DNA of 54,742 nucleotides from positions 1 to 54,742 of the forward strand of contig JAKBBS010000001.1 of the NCBI GenBank assembly GCA_021808425.1, given 5' to 3'. This DNA comes from Actinomycetes bacterium (GTDB lineage Bacteria; Actinomycetota; Acidimicrobiia; Acidimicrobiales; Palsa-688). The notes beneath the pieces are model-generated. The model searched no databases and was not told the DNA's origin. It saw only the letters and a program-made list of their open reading frames with translations. Made by a program: the position numbers and the translations under genes. Of the stretch, positions 1 to 8,144 are shown one piece after another (position 1 is the stretch's first letter; every line of letters starts with the position of its first letter).

Positions 1-2
1 AG

Positions 3-287
3 ATGGACGAGGCGAACGCGGAGATGGCGACGACCGACGTGGCCTTGGTGGTCGGCGCCAACGACACTGTCAACCCTGCCGCTGTCGACAGCCCCGGAAG
101 CCCCATATATGGTATGCCGATCATTCATACCGATCGGGCAGCACACATCGTGTTCCTCAAACGCTCGATGCGTCCCGGCTTCGCCGGAATCGACAACGAG
201 CTGCTTTTCAACGATAAGACTGTCATGCTATTCGGCGACGCCAAGGACACCTTGCAGAAGCTGGTGGCGGCGGTCGCCGACCTGTAG
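3..287 (+). CDS. pntB: NAD(P) transhydrogenase subunit beta, C-terminal fragment (5' end outside window)
   Basis: This is the last 94 codons of the membrane-bound proton-translocating transhydrogenase beta subunit, which exchanges hydride between NADH and NADP+. The visible part is the NADP(H)-binding domain III. It contains the near-invariant GANDTVNPAA motif, the segment GMPIIHTDRA, the KRSM(R)PG(F/Y)AG motif and the terminal LFGDAK motif that closes the nucleotide site. The reading frame is open to the window edge, so the gene is cut by the window and is not a pseudogene. It converges on the dioxygenase-like gene after a 60-bp gap in which I see no terminator. Identity is certain from the motif order. 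Nothing can be said about pntA, which is outside the window. Confidence 0.95.
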   Translation: MDEANAEMATTDVALVVGANDTVNPAAVDSPGSPIYGMPIIHTDRAAHIVFLKRSMRPGFAGIDNELLFNDKTVMLFGDAKDTLQKLVAAVADL

Positions 288-347
288 AGGCCCCTGTCAA
301 GCCCCGGCGCCGTCCGGACCAGTACCGTCTAGATCTCGAAGCTCCCG

Positions 348-1136
348 CTACAACTCGCCCACGCGATACGACGTCATGGACAGCGAACCCATGGCGTAAC
401 CTTCGGTGAACGACGCGGCCGGGCGCCCCAGCGCATCGGCGATCCCGGCGAGGTACACGAGCGGCAGGAAATGATCGAGGGTGGGCGCCGCAACTTGAAA
501 GTCTGGGTGTCGACCCAACCCGAGCGCCGACGCCGGGTCACTGGTCATCGCGACACGGGCGGCCTCGTCGAAGCGCTGCGCCCAGTCGAACCCGCTATCG
601 GGTTGCGCCCAGTTCATCCTCGCAAGGTTGTGCACGACGTTCCCCGATGCGACGATCAGGACACCGTCGTCGCTGAGAGGCGCAAGGCGACACCCGAGGT
701 CGAAGTGGTAGCTCAAGTCTTTGGACGCGTCTATCGAGAGCTGAATGACCGGAATATCCGCCTCTGGGTAGAGATGGGCGAGCACCGACCACGTTCCGTG
801 GTCCAAGCCCCAGCTGTCGGCGTCCGAGCCGACCCAGACCGGCTTCGCTACTTCGGCGACCTGTTCCGCTACCTCGGGCGCCCCGGGGGCCGGGTAGTCG
901 AATGCGAACAGCTCAGGTGGGAACCCGTAGAAGTCGTGTATGACACGAGGCTTGGCCATTGAGGTCACCGCGGTTGCGCCGATATACCAGTGAGCCGAGA
1001 TCGCAAGGATCGCCCGGGGTCGCGCCAGGTTTGCCCCAAGCTCACGCCAGGCGACGGTGTAGCGGTTCAGCTCCAAGGTGTTCATTGGGCTGCCGTGGCC
1101 GATGAACAGCGCCGGCATCGAGGTGGTGTCGGCCAC
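348..1136 (-). CDS. ygiD: DODA-type extradiol ring-cleavage dioxygenase (YgiD-like)
   Basis: A 262-residue cytoplasmic metalloenzyme of the LigB/4,5-DOPA dioxygenase family, which opens aromatic rings beside a diol using a metal ion. Expected metal ligands and active-site histidines are visible: His14 in GHGSP, His49 in SAHW, His113 in DHGTW and His169 in VVHN. Length matches the family. The reading starts at a GTG 6 nt after the upstream DoxX stop. An ATG six codons later, giving MPALFIGHGSP, is an equally good start. The close spacing makes a DoxX-dioxygenase operon likely. The physiological substrate cannot be read from sequence; many bacterial YgiD proteins act on DOPA in vitro only. Confidence 0.88.
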   Translation of the reverse strand: MADTTSMPALFIGHGSPMNTLELNRYTVAWRELGANLARPRAILAISAHWYIGATAVTSMAKPRVIHDFYGFPPELFAFDYPAPGAPEVAEQVAEVAKPVWVGSDADSWGLDHGTWSVLAHLYPEADIPVIQLSIDASKDLSYHFDLGCRLAPLSDDGVLIVASGNVVHNLARMNWAQPDSGFDWAQRFDEAARVAMTSDPASALGLGRHPDFQVAAPTLDHFLPLVYLAGIADALGRPAASFTEGYAMGSLSMTSYRVGEL

Positions 1137-1142
1137 TAGCGA

Positions 1143-1706
1143 CTAACCGCCAGCCGACGAACCGGCCGGCGACGCCGCGGGCTCTTCGCTATCCGAGTTC
1201 GGTGCAGGGCTGCTCGCCCCGGCGGGGACAGGAGGCTTGGCGCGCAGCACCTGGGAGAGGGCAACCCCCGTCAGCGCGAGCCCACCGAGGAAACTGAGCC
1301 TCGCAAGCTTTTTCGGCAGGTGCGGGCCGAGTCGAAGACGCCCGGGGCCGCTCGCACCTAGAAGCAGCGCCAGCGACAAGTTGGTCAACGGCAGTTCGAA
1401 GCCACCTTTCGCCGCCATCGGTCCCTGGCGGCGGTGGACTGTCGAGGCAACTGCCATCGCACCGCCGATAGCCAGGGGGCCGAGAGGATAGGCGACCCCG
1501 GTGGCCGTCAGCAGACCGCCTCCGAGCTCACTGGCGCCCGCAAGGGTAGCCATCGCCTTTCCCGGCCGAAGGCCCATTTTCTCGAAGCCTGCCCCGGCAG
1601 CGTCGAGACCTGGACCGCCAAACGAGCCAAATAGCTTCTGCGCCCCGTGCACCGACAAGTAGGAGCCGAGCACGGATCGGGCTATCAAAGTGGCAAAGTT
1701 TCGCAT
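1143..1706 (-). CDS. DoxX family membrane protein
   Basis: A 187-residue integral membrane protein of the DoxX family. The N-terminus carries the family signature HGAQKLFGSFGG and a GLRPG motif, followed by three further hydrophobic segments. The C-terminal 25 residues are Ser/Pro/Ala/Gly-rich and probably disordered. The start is well supported: a perfect GGAGG lies 6 nt before the ATG. DoxX proteins are linked variously to quinol oxidation and oxidative stress, but the biochemical role of this branch is not established. It is the first gene of a probable two-gene operon with the dioxygenase. A second DoxX paralogue lies at 17794. Confidence 0.88.
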   Translation of the reverse strand: MRNFATLIARSVLGSYLSVHGAQKLFGSFGGPGLDAAGAGFEKMGLRPGKAMATLAGASELGGGLLTATGVAYPLGPLAIGGAMAVASTVHRRQGPMAAKGGFELPLTNLSLALLLGASGPGRLRLGPHLPKKLARLSFLGGLALTGVALSQVLRAKPPVPAGASSPAPNSDSEEPAASPAGSSAGG

Positions 1707-1712
1707 TTCTTA

Positions 1713-1717
1713 CCTCC
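1713..1717 (-). promoter_or_regulatory. Strong ribosome binding site of doxX
   Basis: GGAGG, 6 nt upstream of the ATG at 1706. It fixes the doxX start and contrasts with the many genes in this window that have no Shine-Dalgarno sequence. Confidence 0.85.
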
Positions 1718-1817
1718 GTCAGATCGTCTTGTTACATTACCGACAGCAGCAGCTCTTCCTGCCGGCTTGCGCTACAACCTGATGCTGGCGGTCGTGTCGC
1801 TGGTGGGCTGCCCTCGG

Positions 1818-3374
1818 TCAGCCACCCGAGACGAGTCTGTCCCTACCCTCCCAGTACGGTGCCCGCAGCTTGAACTTCTGGAGTTTGCCGGTCGCAGTCC
1901 GGACCAGAGACTCGCGCATCTCGACCGACGTCGGGCACTTGAAATGGGCCATCCGCTCGCGACAGAACGCGATCAGGTCGTCCTCGTCGACGGCAACACC
2001 AGGTCTAGGCACCACGAGAGCTTTGATCGTCTCGCCCCAACGATCGTCTGGAACACCTATAACGGCCACCTCGGCAACACCAGGGTGCTGGTAAAGGCAG
2101 TCCTCGACCTCGATCGACGAGACGTTCTCCCCGCCCGTGATGATCACGTCTTTTTTACGATCCGAAATGACCAGGTAACTGTCACCGGTCACATAACCAC
2201 CGTCTCCGGTGTGGAACCACCCGTCCCCGAGCGCTTTCTCGCTCTCCTCCGGCTGCTCCCAGTAGCCAGCGAATACGTGGTTGCTCTGAGCCAAGACCTC
2301 CCCGTCGTCGTTGGTGGCGATGCGCACACCAAGCGCTGGAACGCCGGCGCGGCTCAGGAGTTGAGCTCTCTCGGCTGCGTCAAGGTCGTCCCATTCAGCT
2401 CTCGCCCTGTTGACGGTGAGCAGCGGTGAAGTCTCGGTGAGGCCGTAGATCTGGATGAACTCCCATCCCAACTCGGTACCGACCCTCTCGATGATCTTCG
2501 AGGGCGGCGGCGCGCCTGCCACGACGATTCGGACCCGGTCCCGACCGGGGGTGTCTGCACCTAGGTCACGCCGCGCGCGGCCCGCGTCGAGCACCGCCGC
2601 TACGACCGCTGGGGCGCCGCACATCAACGTCACCCCGTGGCGGTCGATGCGCCCGAGTATCTGCTCGCCGTCGATCTTTCGTTGTACGACCTGCTTGGCT
2701 CCCATCGCGGTGACCGCGTACGGCATTCCCCAGCCGTTGCAGTGGAACATCGGAAGCGTATGGAGGAACACTTCGCGCTCGCCGACGGTAGTGTGCCAAC
2801 CGAAGAGGGCGGCGTTGATCCAGCAGTTCCGGTGTGTGAGTTGCACCCCCTTCGGCCGGGCCGTTGTCCCGCTCGTATAGTTGATGCTCGCCGTCGCGTT
2901 CTCGTCGAAGGTCCCTACGCGCGGCTGGTGGCCCGGCGCAGCTGGAGCGAAGAGCTCGGCGTCATCGACGCCGTCGAGGAGGATCTTGCGTGGCGCGCGA
3001 AGTGACGCGAGGGGCTCGGCGATCTCGGGGTCGACCAGTACCACCGACGCCCCGGAGTGATCGACGATGTACTGCACTTCCTCGGAGGTCAAGCGGTAGT
3101 TCACAGGCACTAGAACACGCCCGTAGCCGCTCACACCGAAGTAGGAGATCATGAACTTGGCTGCGTTCGGACTGACTATCGCGACCCTGTCGCCCTGTCC
3201 GACACCCATCGCTTCAAGGTGGAGCGCCATCCCCCTCGCTCTCGACTCGAAGTTCGAATAGGTGAGCTCGCCGAGCGGAGCCGCTGCCGAAGGGTCGTCG
3301 ACTATCGCCACCCGCTGCGGGTAGACGGTCGCGGCCCGGTCGAGGAAGTCGTTGACATTGAGCGCTACCAGCAC
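1818..3374 (-). CDS. Acyl-CoA synthetase (AMP-forming), FadD/AlkK type
   Basis: A 518-residue ANL-superfamily enzyme that activates a carboxylate, probably a fatty acid, with ATP and CoA. The core motifs are present in order: the P-loop-like YTSGTTARPKG, the adenylate-binding YGLTETSP, GWFHTGDGGYV, and the hinge DRKKDVIITGGENVSS. The catalytic lysine lies in the C-terminal TATGKLQKF. The open frame extends 23 codons upstream to a GTG at 3443, but the GTG at 3374 is preferred because AGGAG sits 5 nt ahead of it and VNDFLDRAA is the usual family N-terminus. The chain length preferred is unknown. It diverges from the SRPBCC gene and lies 111 bp upstream of doxX. Confidence 0.9.
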   Translation of the reverse strand: MLVALNVNDFLDRAATVYPQRVAIVDDPSAAAPLGELTYSNFESRARGMALHLEAMGVGQGDRVAIVSPNAAKFMISYFGVSGYGRVLVPVNYRLTSEEVQYIVDHSGASVVLVDPEIAEPLASLRAPRKILLDGVDDAELFAPAAPGHQPRVGTFDENATASINYTSGTTARPKGVQLTHRNCWINAALFGWHTTVGEREVFLHTLPMFHCNGWGMPYAVTAMGAKQVVQRKIDGEQILGRIDRHGVTLMCGAPAVVAAVLDAGRARRDLGADTPGRDRVRIVVAGAPPPSKIIERVGTELGWEFIQIYGLTETSPLLTVNRARAEWDDLDAAERAQLLSRAGVPALGVRIATNDDGEVLAQSNHVFAGYWEQPEESEKALGDGWFHTGDGGYVTGDSYLVISDRKKDVIITGGENVSSIEVEDCLYQHPGVAEVAVIGVPDDRWGETIKALVVPRPGVAVDEDDLIAFCRERMAHFKCPTSVEMRESLVRTATGKLQKFKLRAPYWEGRDRLVSGG

Positions 3375-3379
3375 GATCT

Positions 3380-3384
3380 CTCCT
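3380..3384 (-). promoter_or_regulatory. Ribosome binding site deciding the acyl-CoA synthetase start
   Basis: AGGAG, 5 nt upstream of the GTG at 3374. It favours this start over the in-frame GTG at 3443. Confidence 0.7.
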
Positions 3385-3466
3385 ACCCGTCGTCGCTTGG
3401 GCCCGCTCGAACACGCGGCCCTTAGTACGGCCAAGTTTGCCACAATGCATTCCGCTCGGGCGGTGC

Positions 3467-3472
3467 TAGCTT
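3467..3472 (+). promoter_or_regulatory. -10 box (TAGCTT) for a leaderless SRPBCC transcript
   Basis: TAGCTT is followed by exactly 6 nt and then the ATG at 3479, with no Shine-Dalgarno sequence. This matches the actinobacterial TANNNT -10 element with transcription starting at the start codon. Confidence 0.55.
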
Positions 3473-3478
3473 GCGGAC

Positions 3479-3934
3479 ATGCGCGGATCAGTGACAGTTC
3501 ACATGAACGCCCCAGCCGACAAAGTTTGGGAGCTGCTTTCGGATGTGACGAGGATCGGCTTGTACAGCCCGGAAACCTTCGAAGCGCAATGGCTCGACGG
3601 AGCGACCGGGCCTGCGGTCGGAGCGCGCTTCCGGGGTCATGTCAAACGCAACGGCCGGGGTCCGATCTACTGGACCCAGTGCGCCGTCAAGGCCTCAGAG
3701 CCAGGGAGGGAGTTCACTTTTGCCGTCGAGGCCGGAGGGCGGACAGTTAACACCTGGTCATACAAGCTGCGCCCTGCGGGCGACGGCACCGATGTGACCG
3801 AATCGTACGAGCTGGCGCCTACGCCTGTTATGCAGGCCTACTGGGCGCTGTTTGGTTGGATGCGCTCCAAGACCAACGAGCGGGGAATGCGCGAGACCCT
3901 GGAGCGGATCAAGGCCCAAGTCGAGTCCTCGTGA
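3479..3934 (+). CDS. SRPBCC family protein (polyketide cyclase/dehydrase-like)
   Basis: A 151-residue protein with the START/Bet v1-like helix-grip layout. It opens with a first beta-strand MRGSVTVHMNAPADKVWELL and a short helix with the family motif DVTRIGLYSPE, continues with beta-strands, and ends in an amphipathic helix (NERGMRETLERIKAQVE). These proteins bind hydrophobic ligands in a deep cavity and some act as cyclases, but no catalytic residue can be assigned here. It is divergent from the acyl-CoA synthetase and appears leaderless, with a TAGCTT box 6 nt before the ATG. Its neighbour suggests a lipid-like ligand, but that is only context. Confidence 0.85.
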   Translation: MRGSVTVHMNAPADKVWELLSDVTRIGLYSPETFEAQWLDGATGPAVGARFRGHVKRNGRGPIYWTQCAVKASEPGREFTFAVEAGGRTVNTWSYKLRPAGDGTDVTESYELAPTPVMQAYWALFGWMRSKTNERGMRETLERIKAQVESS

Positions 3935-3959
3935 GCATCCCACTCCGAAGGTTTGCAGC

Positions 3960-5243
3960 TCAGGCCCGACCTCGGAGCGTGTCGACGCCCACGTAGGCGG
4001 CCAGCGCCGGCGGAAGGACGACGGTGCCATCGGCGGTTAATCCATGCTCGACTATGGCAGCCCAGACGCGCGGTGTCGCTAGCCCCGAACCATTGAGCGC
4101 ATGCACGAACTCGACTCCGCCGCCGTCGCGCCGGAAGCGAATCTGGCCGCGCCTGGACTGGAAGTCCGTCACCAAGCTTATCGACGAGACTTCAAGCCAG
4201 CGGTCGACCCCGGGGGAGTAGACCTCAAGGTCGTAGACCCTCGACGCGGAGAAGGTCAGGTCGCCTGAGCAGAGCTCCACAACTCTGTAGGGCAGGCCGA
4301 GGACCTTGAGCGGCCGGGCTGCATCGGCTACGAGCGCGTGGAACTCGGCCTCGCCGTCTTCAGGTTTGCACAGCTTCACGAGTTCAACTTTGTGGAACTC
4401 GTGCAGGCGTTGCATCCCCCGGGTCTCCTTGCCGGCAGCTCCGGCCTCGCGCCTCCAGCAGGTGGTGTAGGCCATGTACCGCAACGGAAGCTCGGCCTCG
4501 GCTAGGATCTCCCCTTGGTGAAGTCCGACCAAGGCGACTTCCCCCGTCGGCAATAGCCACAGGTCGTCGTCGCGGAGACGGTACGCTTGGGTGTCGAACT
4601 TTGTGAGGTGCCCGGTCTTGGCTATGACCTCCCCACGCACGACATGGGGTGGGATGATCTCTTCGTAGGAATCCCGGTGAAGGTCCAAAGCGAACGCCGT
4701 GAGCCCTCGAAGCAGTCGGGCCCCGTCGCCTTTGAGCAGGGCGAACATGGTTCCGCTCAGCTTCGCGGCCCTTTCCGCATCAAGGATGCCGAGCCGCTCA
4801 GCGATCTCCCAATGTGGTAGCCATTCGCGTCCGGCGTAACTGTCAGGGTCGTAGCCAACGGTCCGAAGTATGACATTGTCGTCCTCGCTTCGTCCTTCCG
4901 GCACGTCGTCGGCGGGCAGGTTGGGGAGGCGCGCCATCGCATCGTCTAGGTCCGCCTCGACCCGGCGGAGTTCCCGCTCCAGCGCCTCGACGTTCGCCCT
5001 TCGCGCTGAGAGGTCGAGACGCAACGCGTCTGCTTCCTCCTTGCGACCCGCTCGCATCAGCGCCCCGACGCCGCTCGAACCCGTGTTCATCTCCTGGCGG
5101 CCAGCATCCACAAGGCGGATCTGAGCGCGCCGGGCCTCAGCGAGACGACGGGACTCGTCGACGAGGGCGATGTCCACCCCCTTGCGTGCGAGCCTCCGGG
5201 CCGTCTCATCGAAGTCGTCAAGAAGGAGCCTTGTGTCGATCAT
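3960..5243 (-). CDS. serS: Seryl-tRNA synthetase
   Basis: A 427-residue class II aminoacyl-tRNA synthetase that charges tRNA-Ser (and tRNA-Sec where present). The N-terminal ~100 residues form the expected long antiparallel coiled coil that contacts the tRNA variable arm (rich in R/E/L, e.g. RRVEADLDDAMARLPN). The catalytic core follows: motif 2 with CWRREAGAAGKETRGMQRLHEF-type residues, and motif 3 LNGSGLATPRVWAAIVE with its conserved Arg. The final tail (PPALAAYVGVDTLRGRA) differs slightly from the usual VPEVLRPYMGG ending. Its ATG overlaps, on the opposite strand, a possible but unlikely upstream start of the neighbouring glycosyltransferase. No tRNA-Ser gene is visible beside it. Confidence 0.97.
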   Translation of the reverse strand: MIDTRLLLDDFDETARRLARKGVDIALVDESRRLAEARRAQIRLVDAGRQEMNTGSSGVGALMRAGRKEEADALRLDLSARRANVEALERELRRVEADLDDAMARLPNLPADDVPEGRSEDDNVILRTVGYDPDSYAGREWLPHWEIAERLGILDAERAAKLSGTMFALLKGDGARLLRGLTAFALDLHRDSYEEIIPPHVVRGEVIAKTGHLTKFDTQAYRLRDDDLWLLPTGEVALVGLHQGEILAEAELPLRYMAYTTCWRREAGAAGKETRGMQRLHEFHKVELVKLCKPEDGEAEFHALVADAARPLKVLGLPYRVVELCSGDLTFSASRVYDLEVYSPGVDRWLEVSSISLVTDFQSRRGQIRFRRDGGGVEFVHALNGSGLATPRVWAAIVEHGLTADGTVVLPPALAAYVGVDTLRGRA

Positions 5244-5313
5244 GAAGGCGCAAGCCTACCCTCACCCGCACAGAGCCCCTATCGCAGCCGTCGCCCGCCT
5301 ATCGTGTTGGGCC

Positions 5314-6396
5314 GTGCCACACAACAGTTCCACACCGTCATTCCACGCATGGCGAATAGACGAGGAGGCCGTCTCGCGCTTCAAGGCCGAGCACGGGAAC
5401 GTGACGTGCGCTCCGATCGTCGTCGTGATGGCCGCCCTTGACGAGGAAACTGCAATCGGCCCCGTGATTCGCGCAGTGCCAGCCGAGATCTCCGGGATGG
5501 CTGTCCGTTGCATCGTGGTCGACGACGGATCCACGGACGCGACGTCGAGCGTCGCCCGCTCGGCCGGGGCACTCGTGTACCGCCTCGATCGCAATCTCGG
5601 GCAGGGCAGGGCGCTGCGGATCGGCTATCGACTGGCGAGCGATCTCGGGGCCGCGGTGATCGTGACCCTCGACGCGGACGGCCAGTTCGACCCCTCAGAG
5701 ATGGTTCGTCTTGCCGGCCCCGTAGCGTCGGGCGCCGCCGACTTCGTGAACGGCTCCCGCCGCCTCGGCTCCAGCCACACGACCGACCGCGTTCGAAAGG
5801 GCGGCCTCGTCTTTTTCGGAGCCCTGGTGTCGTTTCTGAGTCGGACGCGCATAACCGACCCGGCGAACGGCTTTCGTGCGTTCCGACCCGAAGTCGCCGA
5901 ACGGGTGCCGCTCCTCCAGGCCCAGTACCAGACAGCCGAGCTGCTAATGGGCGCAATCGCACTCGGCTATCGGGTGGTTGAAGCGCCCGTTACGGTCCTC
6001 CCGAGGAGTGGCGGCGAGACCAAGAAAGGGCCGAACTGGCGCTACGGCCTTCGCTTCGGCCGGGTGGTGATAAAGACGTGGTGGACTTTTAGAAATGGAC
6101 GCTACGAGCTTCCCGCGCCGGCGGGACCAACGGCAGCTACGTTGACAGCTGAAGCCCCCGGGGTCACGCTCGAACCCGCCCTCGCGCCGCCGGAACCGGT
6201 GACGACGACCCGGACGGCTTGGGCTTCCACAGGCGTGGCGAACGACCGGATGAGCCATGGTGCGGCGGACGCACCCCCGCCTACCGAACCTTTCGCCGAC
6301 GACACAGTCTCCCATACACCCGCGGAGGTCTCCAGCTGCAGGTCGACCGACGACGTTGGCCCAACGGGATCCCACGCTTCGCCCACTGACACTTGA
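5314..6396 (+). CDS. Family 2 glycosyltransferase with an antisense-derived C-terminal extension
   Basis: A 360-residue GT-A fold transferase resembling polyprenyl-phosphate glycosyl synthases. The visible motifs are the VVVMAALDEE start strand, the DDGSTD nucleotide-binding motif, the DADGQFDP metal motif (DxD) and the ITDPANGFRAFR acceptor motif. The catalytic domain ends near FGRVVIKTWW (about nt 6090). The remaining ~100 residues, rich in Thr, Pro and Ala, are encoded opposite the 3' end of the membrane protein gene. The start is uncertain: the GTG at 5314 follows TATCGT by 8 nt, a GTG at 5401 also fits, and upstream starts overlap serS. It may supply a lipid-linked sugar to the GT-C-like neighbour, which is an inference. 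Confidence 0.85.
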   Translation: MPHNSSTPSFHAWRIDEEAVSRFKAEHGNVTCAPIVVVMAALDEETAIGPVIRAVPAEISGMAVRCIVVDDGSTDATSSVARSAGALVYRLDRNLGQGRALRIGYRLASDLGAAVIVTLDADGQFDPSEMVRLAGPVASGAADFVNGSRRLGSSHTTDRVRKGGLVFFGALVSFLSRTRITDPANGFRAFRPEVAERVPLLQAQYQTAELLMGAIALGYRVVEAPVTVLPRSGGETKKGPNWRYGLRFGRVVIKTWWTFRNGRYELPAPAGPTAATLTAEAPGVTLEPALAPPEPVTTTRTAWASTGVANDRMSHGAADAPPPTEPFADDTVSHTPAEVSSCRSTDDVGPTGSHASPTDT

Positions 6397-8144
6397 CTTA
6401 CCGGGAAGGTGCCGGTGAAATACCAACTCTGCGACGCCGACCGACCGGTTGTGGCGAAGACAGGCCCGACCGACTCGCTTCCTTGGATGTCTACGAGTCC
6501 AGGGTTGGCGCTGTATGGGCCGACCAGCTCGTAGACTGTGGCGTTGTCGCGTAGGGAGTGCAGCAGTGGCACGGCCCAGTCGCCGTAAGCGACCAAAGCG
6601 TTGATACATCCGCTGTCGAGCACCCCCGGCTTATTGAAATCCCCGTTCAACATGTACGAGGCGTTGTCGCCGGCGAGAGCAGACATGACCGCCGGCAGAT
6701 AGCACAAGTTGTGCGCAACTGTGAAGGCGGTCCATTGCGTCCGGTGTCCGGTAAAAAGCGCGGTCGACTCCTTATAGTCGGTCTCCACGATGTTGCCGGG
6801 CGCTCCGAGGGCCGCGAGGAACCTAGCGTATCGAGACCCGGAGAACTGCGAGCTCGACTGATTCCAGCCGAAAAGGTAGTCGCGCGGCATCTGAGCTACC
6901 AGCGGTGCAATCACCACGCATGCCACCGAGAGGGACGCAGTCACCTTGAGGGCGAACGTCGAGGACTTACGGGCGCGCGAAGCGGCCCGGCTGACGGTTC
7001 GCCATATCGCCGCAGCGCCGATCACATACCAGGCGACGAGGACCGGAAGGACGAGAATCGCCCGCCGCTCGTTGACGAACGGCCATACGACTGACTCGCC
7101 GAGGTACACTACGAGCATCGGTACGACAGCGCCGAAGGACCTCTTCGACCAGACGTACGCCCCGACACCTGCACAAATCGACACTTGCCAGGAGAGGACT
7201 TTCCACACGTCAACCCAGTGCCCGTGGATCGGCAGTGGCGCAAGGTAGGGCACGATTGTCGCAGGGATCGCCGTCGCGAACAGGTGCCACACAGAGTGCG
7301 GAGCTACCTGGAGGAGGCGGCTGAAAAGGCCTCCTTGGTAGTAGACACCGAGCTGCATTGTGTAAAGGCTGCCGGCGAGCGGTTTGCCCAGCATCATACG
7401 GGCGATGATCACGGGGGCGAGCGATGCAGCTACGCAGCCGGCGAGGAGTGAGGCCCGGGCGAGCCGCCGCGCTGCGGGCCGCAGCGCGGTCCAGAGAATC
7501 AATCCGATCACGATCCCGATGCCGGCTTCTTTGATCCACACGAGCGCAGACGAAGCGACGATGACAATCCACGTCCACTTGCAGAGCAGGCGATCGGTCG
7601 TCGACCAGGCGTCGACGGCGAGAAGTAGCAGCATGAGAACCACGAGGAAGGCGGCTTCGGCCATCACCATGCTTGCGTAGGTCGCGAACGGCGGGCCCAG
7701 GGCGAGAACCACCAGTGCTGCACAGCGAAGTCTCGCACTGACTCGGTGATTTCCGAGCCAGATCCAAGTAAGCGGAAAGACAGTGATGAAGCAGACGACG
7801 GAGAAGAGCCTGAGCGCCACGAAACCGTGCGGCCAGAGCCACACGAGTGGCGTCAGTAGAGCGCTGAAGCCTGGCGCATACAATGACACTATCGCCTCGC
7901 CACTTGCCAGATGGCCTGTCAGACCCTGACCCGCCAGAAGCGCTTTGGCGGTCAGAATGTAGCTGGCGTCGTCGTCGAAGGAGCCTACGTGGTAGCGAGG
8001 CCACACCAGCGCCACGTGGAGCAGTCCCAACAGCACTGGAAGCCCGATGCCGAGCGCCGCCACGAAGGCCTTTCGTTTGCCACGGTCGTCTCCGACGCCG
8101 TGGTGTACGGGAACCGTCCGGTCAGTTAGCGCTTGCGAGCGCAC
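6102..8144 (-). CDS. Large polytopic membrane protein, probable GT-C type glycosyltransferase
   Basis: A 680-residue protein with about 10-11 hydrophobic segments in residues 25-400 and a large C-terminal exterior region. After the first membrane segment it has SFDDDASYILTAKALLAGQG (Asp57-Asp59). This acidic loop followed by an A-x-L-LxGQG helix is typical of GT-C enzymes (GT39/ArnT-like) that use polyprenyl-phosphate sugars outside the membrane. The C-terminal ~90 residues read like a beta-sandwich (VDLQLETSAGVWETV...AQAVRVVVTG), resembling discoidin-type carbohydrate-binding modules. The start is a GTG overlapping the end of sqdB by 23 nt, so translation is probably coupled. The exact donor and acceptor are unknown. 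Confidence 0.72.
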   Translation of the reverse strand: MRSQALTDRTVPVHHGVGDDRGKRKAFVAALGIGLPVLLGLLHVALVWPRYHVGSFDDDASYILTAKALLAGQGLTGHLASGEAIVSLYAPGFSALLTPLVWLWPHGFVALRLFSVVCFITVFPLTWIWLGNHRVSARLRCAALVVLALGPPFATYASMVMAEAAFLVVLMLLLLAVDAWSTTDRLLCKWTWIVIVASSALVWIKEAGIGIVIGLILWTALRPAARRLARASLLAGCVAASLAPVIIARMMLGKPLAGSLYTMQLGVYYQGGLFSRLLQVAPHSVWHLFATAIPATIVPYLAPLPIHGHWVDVWKVLSWQVSICAGVGAYVWSKRSFGAVVPMLVVYLGESVVWPFVNERRAILVLPVLVAWYVIGAAAIWRTVSRAASRARKSSTFALKVTASLSVACVVIAPLVAQMPRDYLFGWNQSSSQFSGSRYARFLAALGAPGNIVETDYKESTALFTGHRTQWTAFTVAHNLCYLPAVMSALAGDNASYMLNGDFNKPGVLDSGCINALVAYGDWAVPLLHSLRDNATVYELVGPYSANPGLVDIQGSESVGPVFATTGRSASQSWYFTGTFPVSQVSVGEAWDPVGPTSSVDLQLETSAGVWETVSSAKGSVGGGASAAPWLIRSFATPVEAQAVRVVVTGSGGARAGSSVTPGASAVNVAAVGPAGAGSS

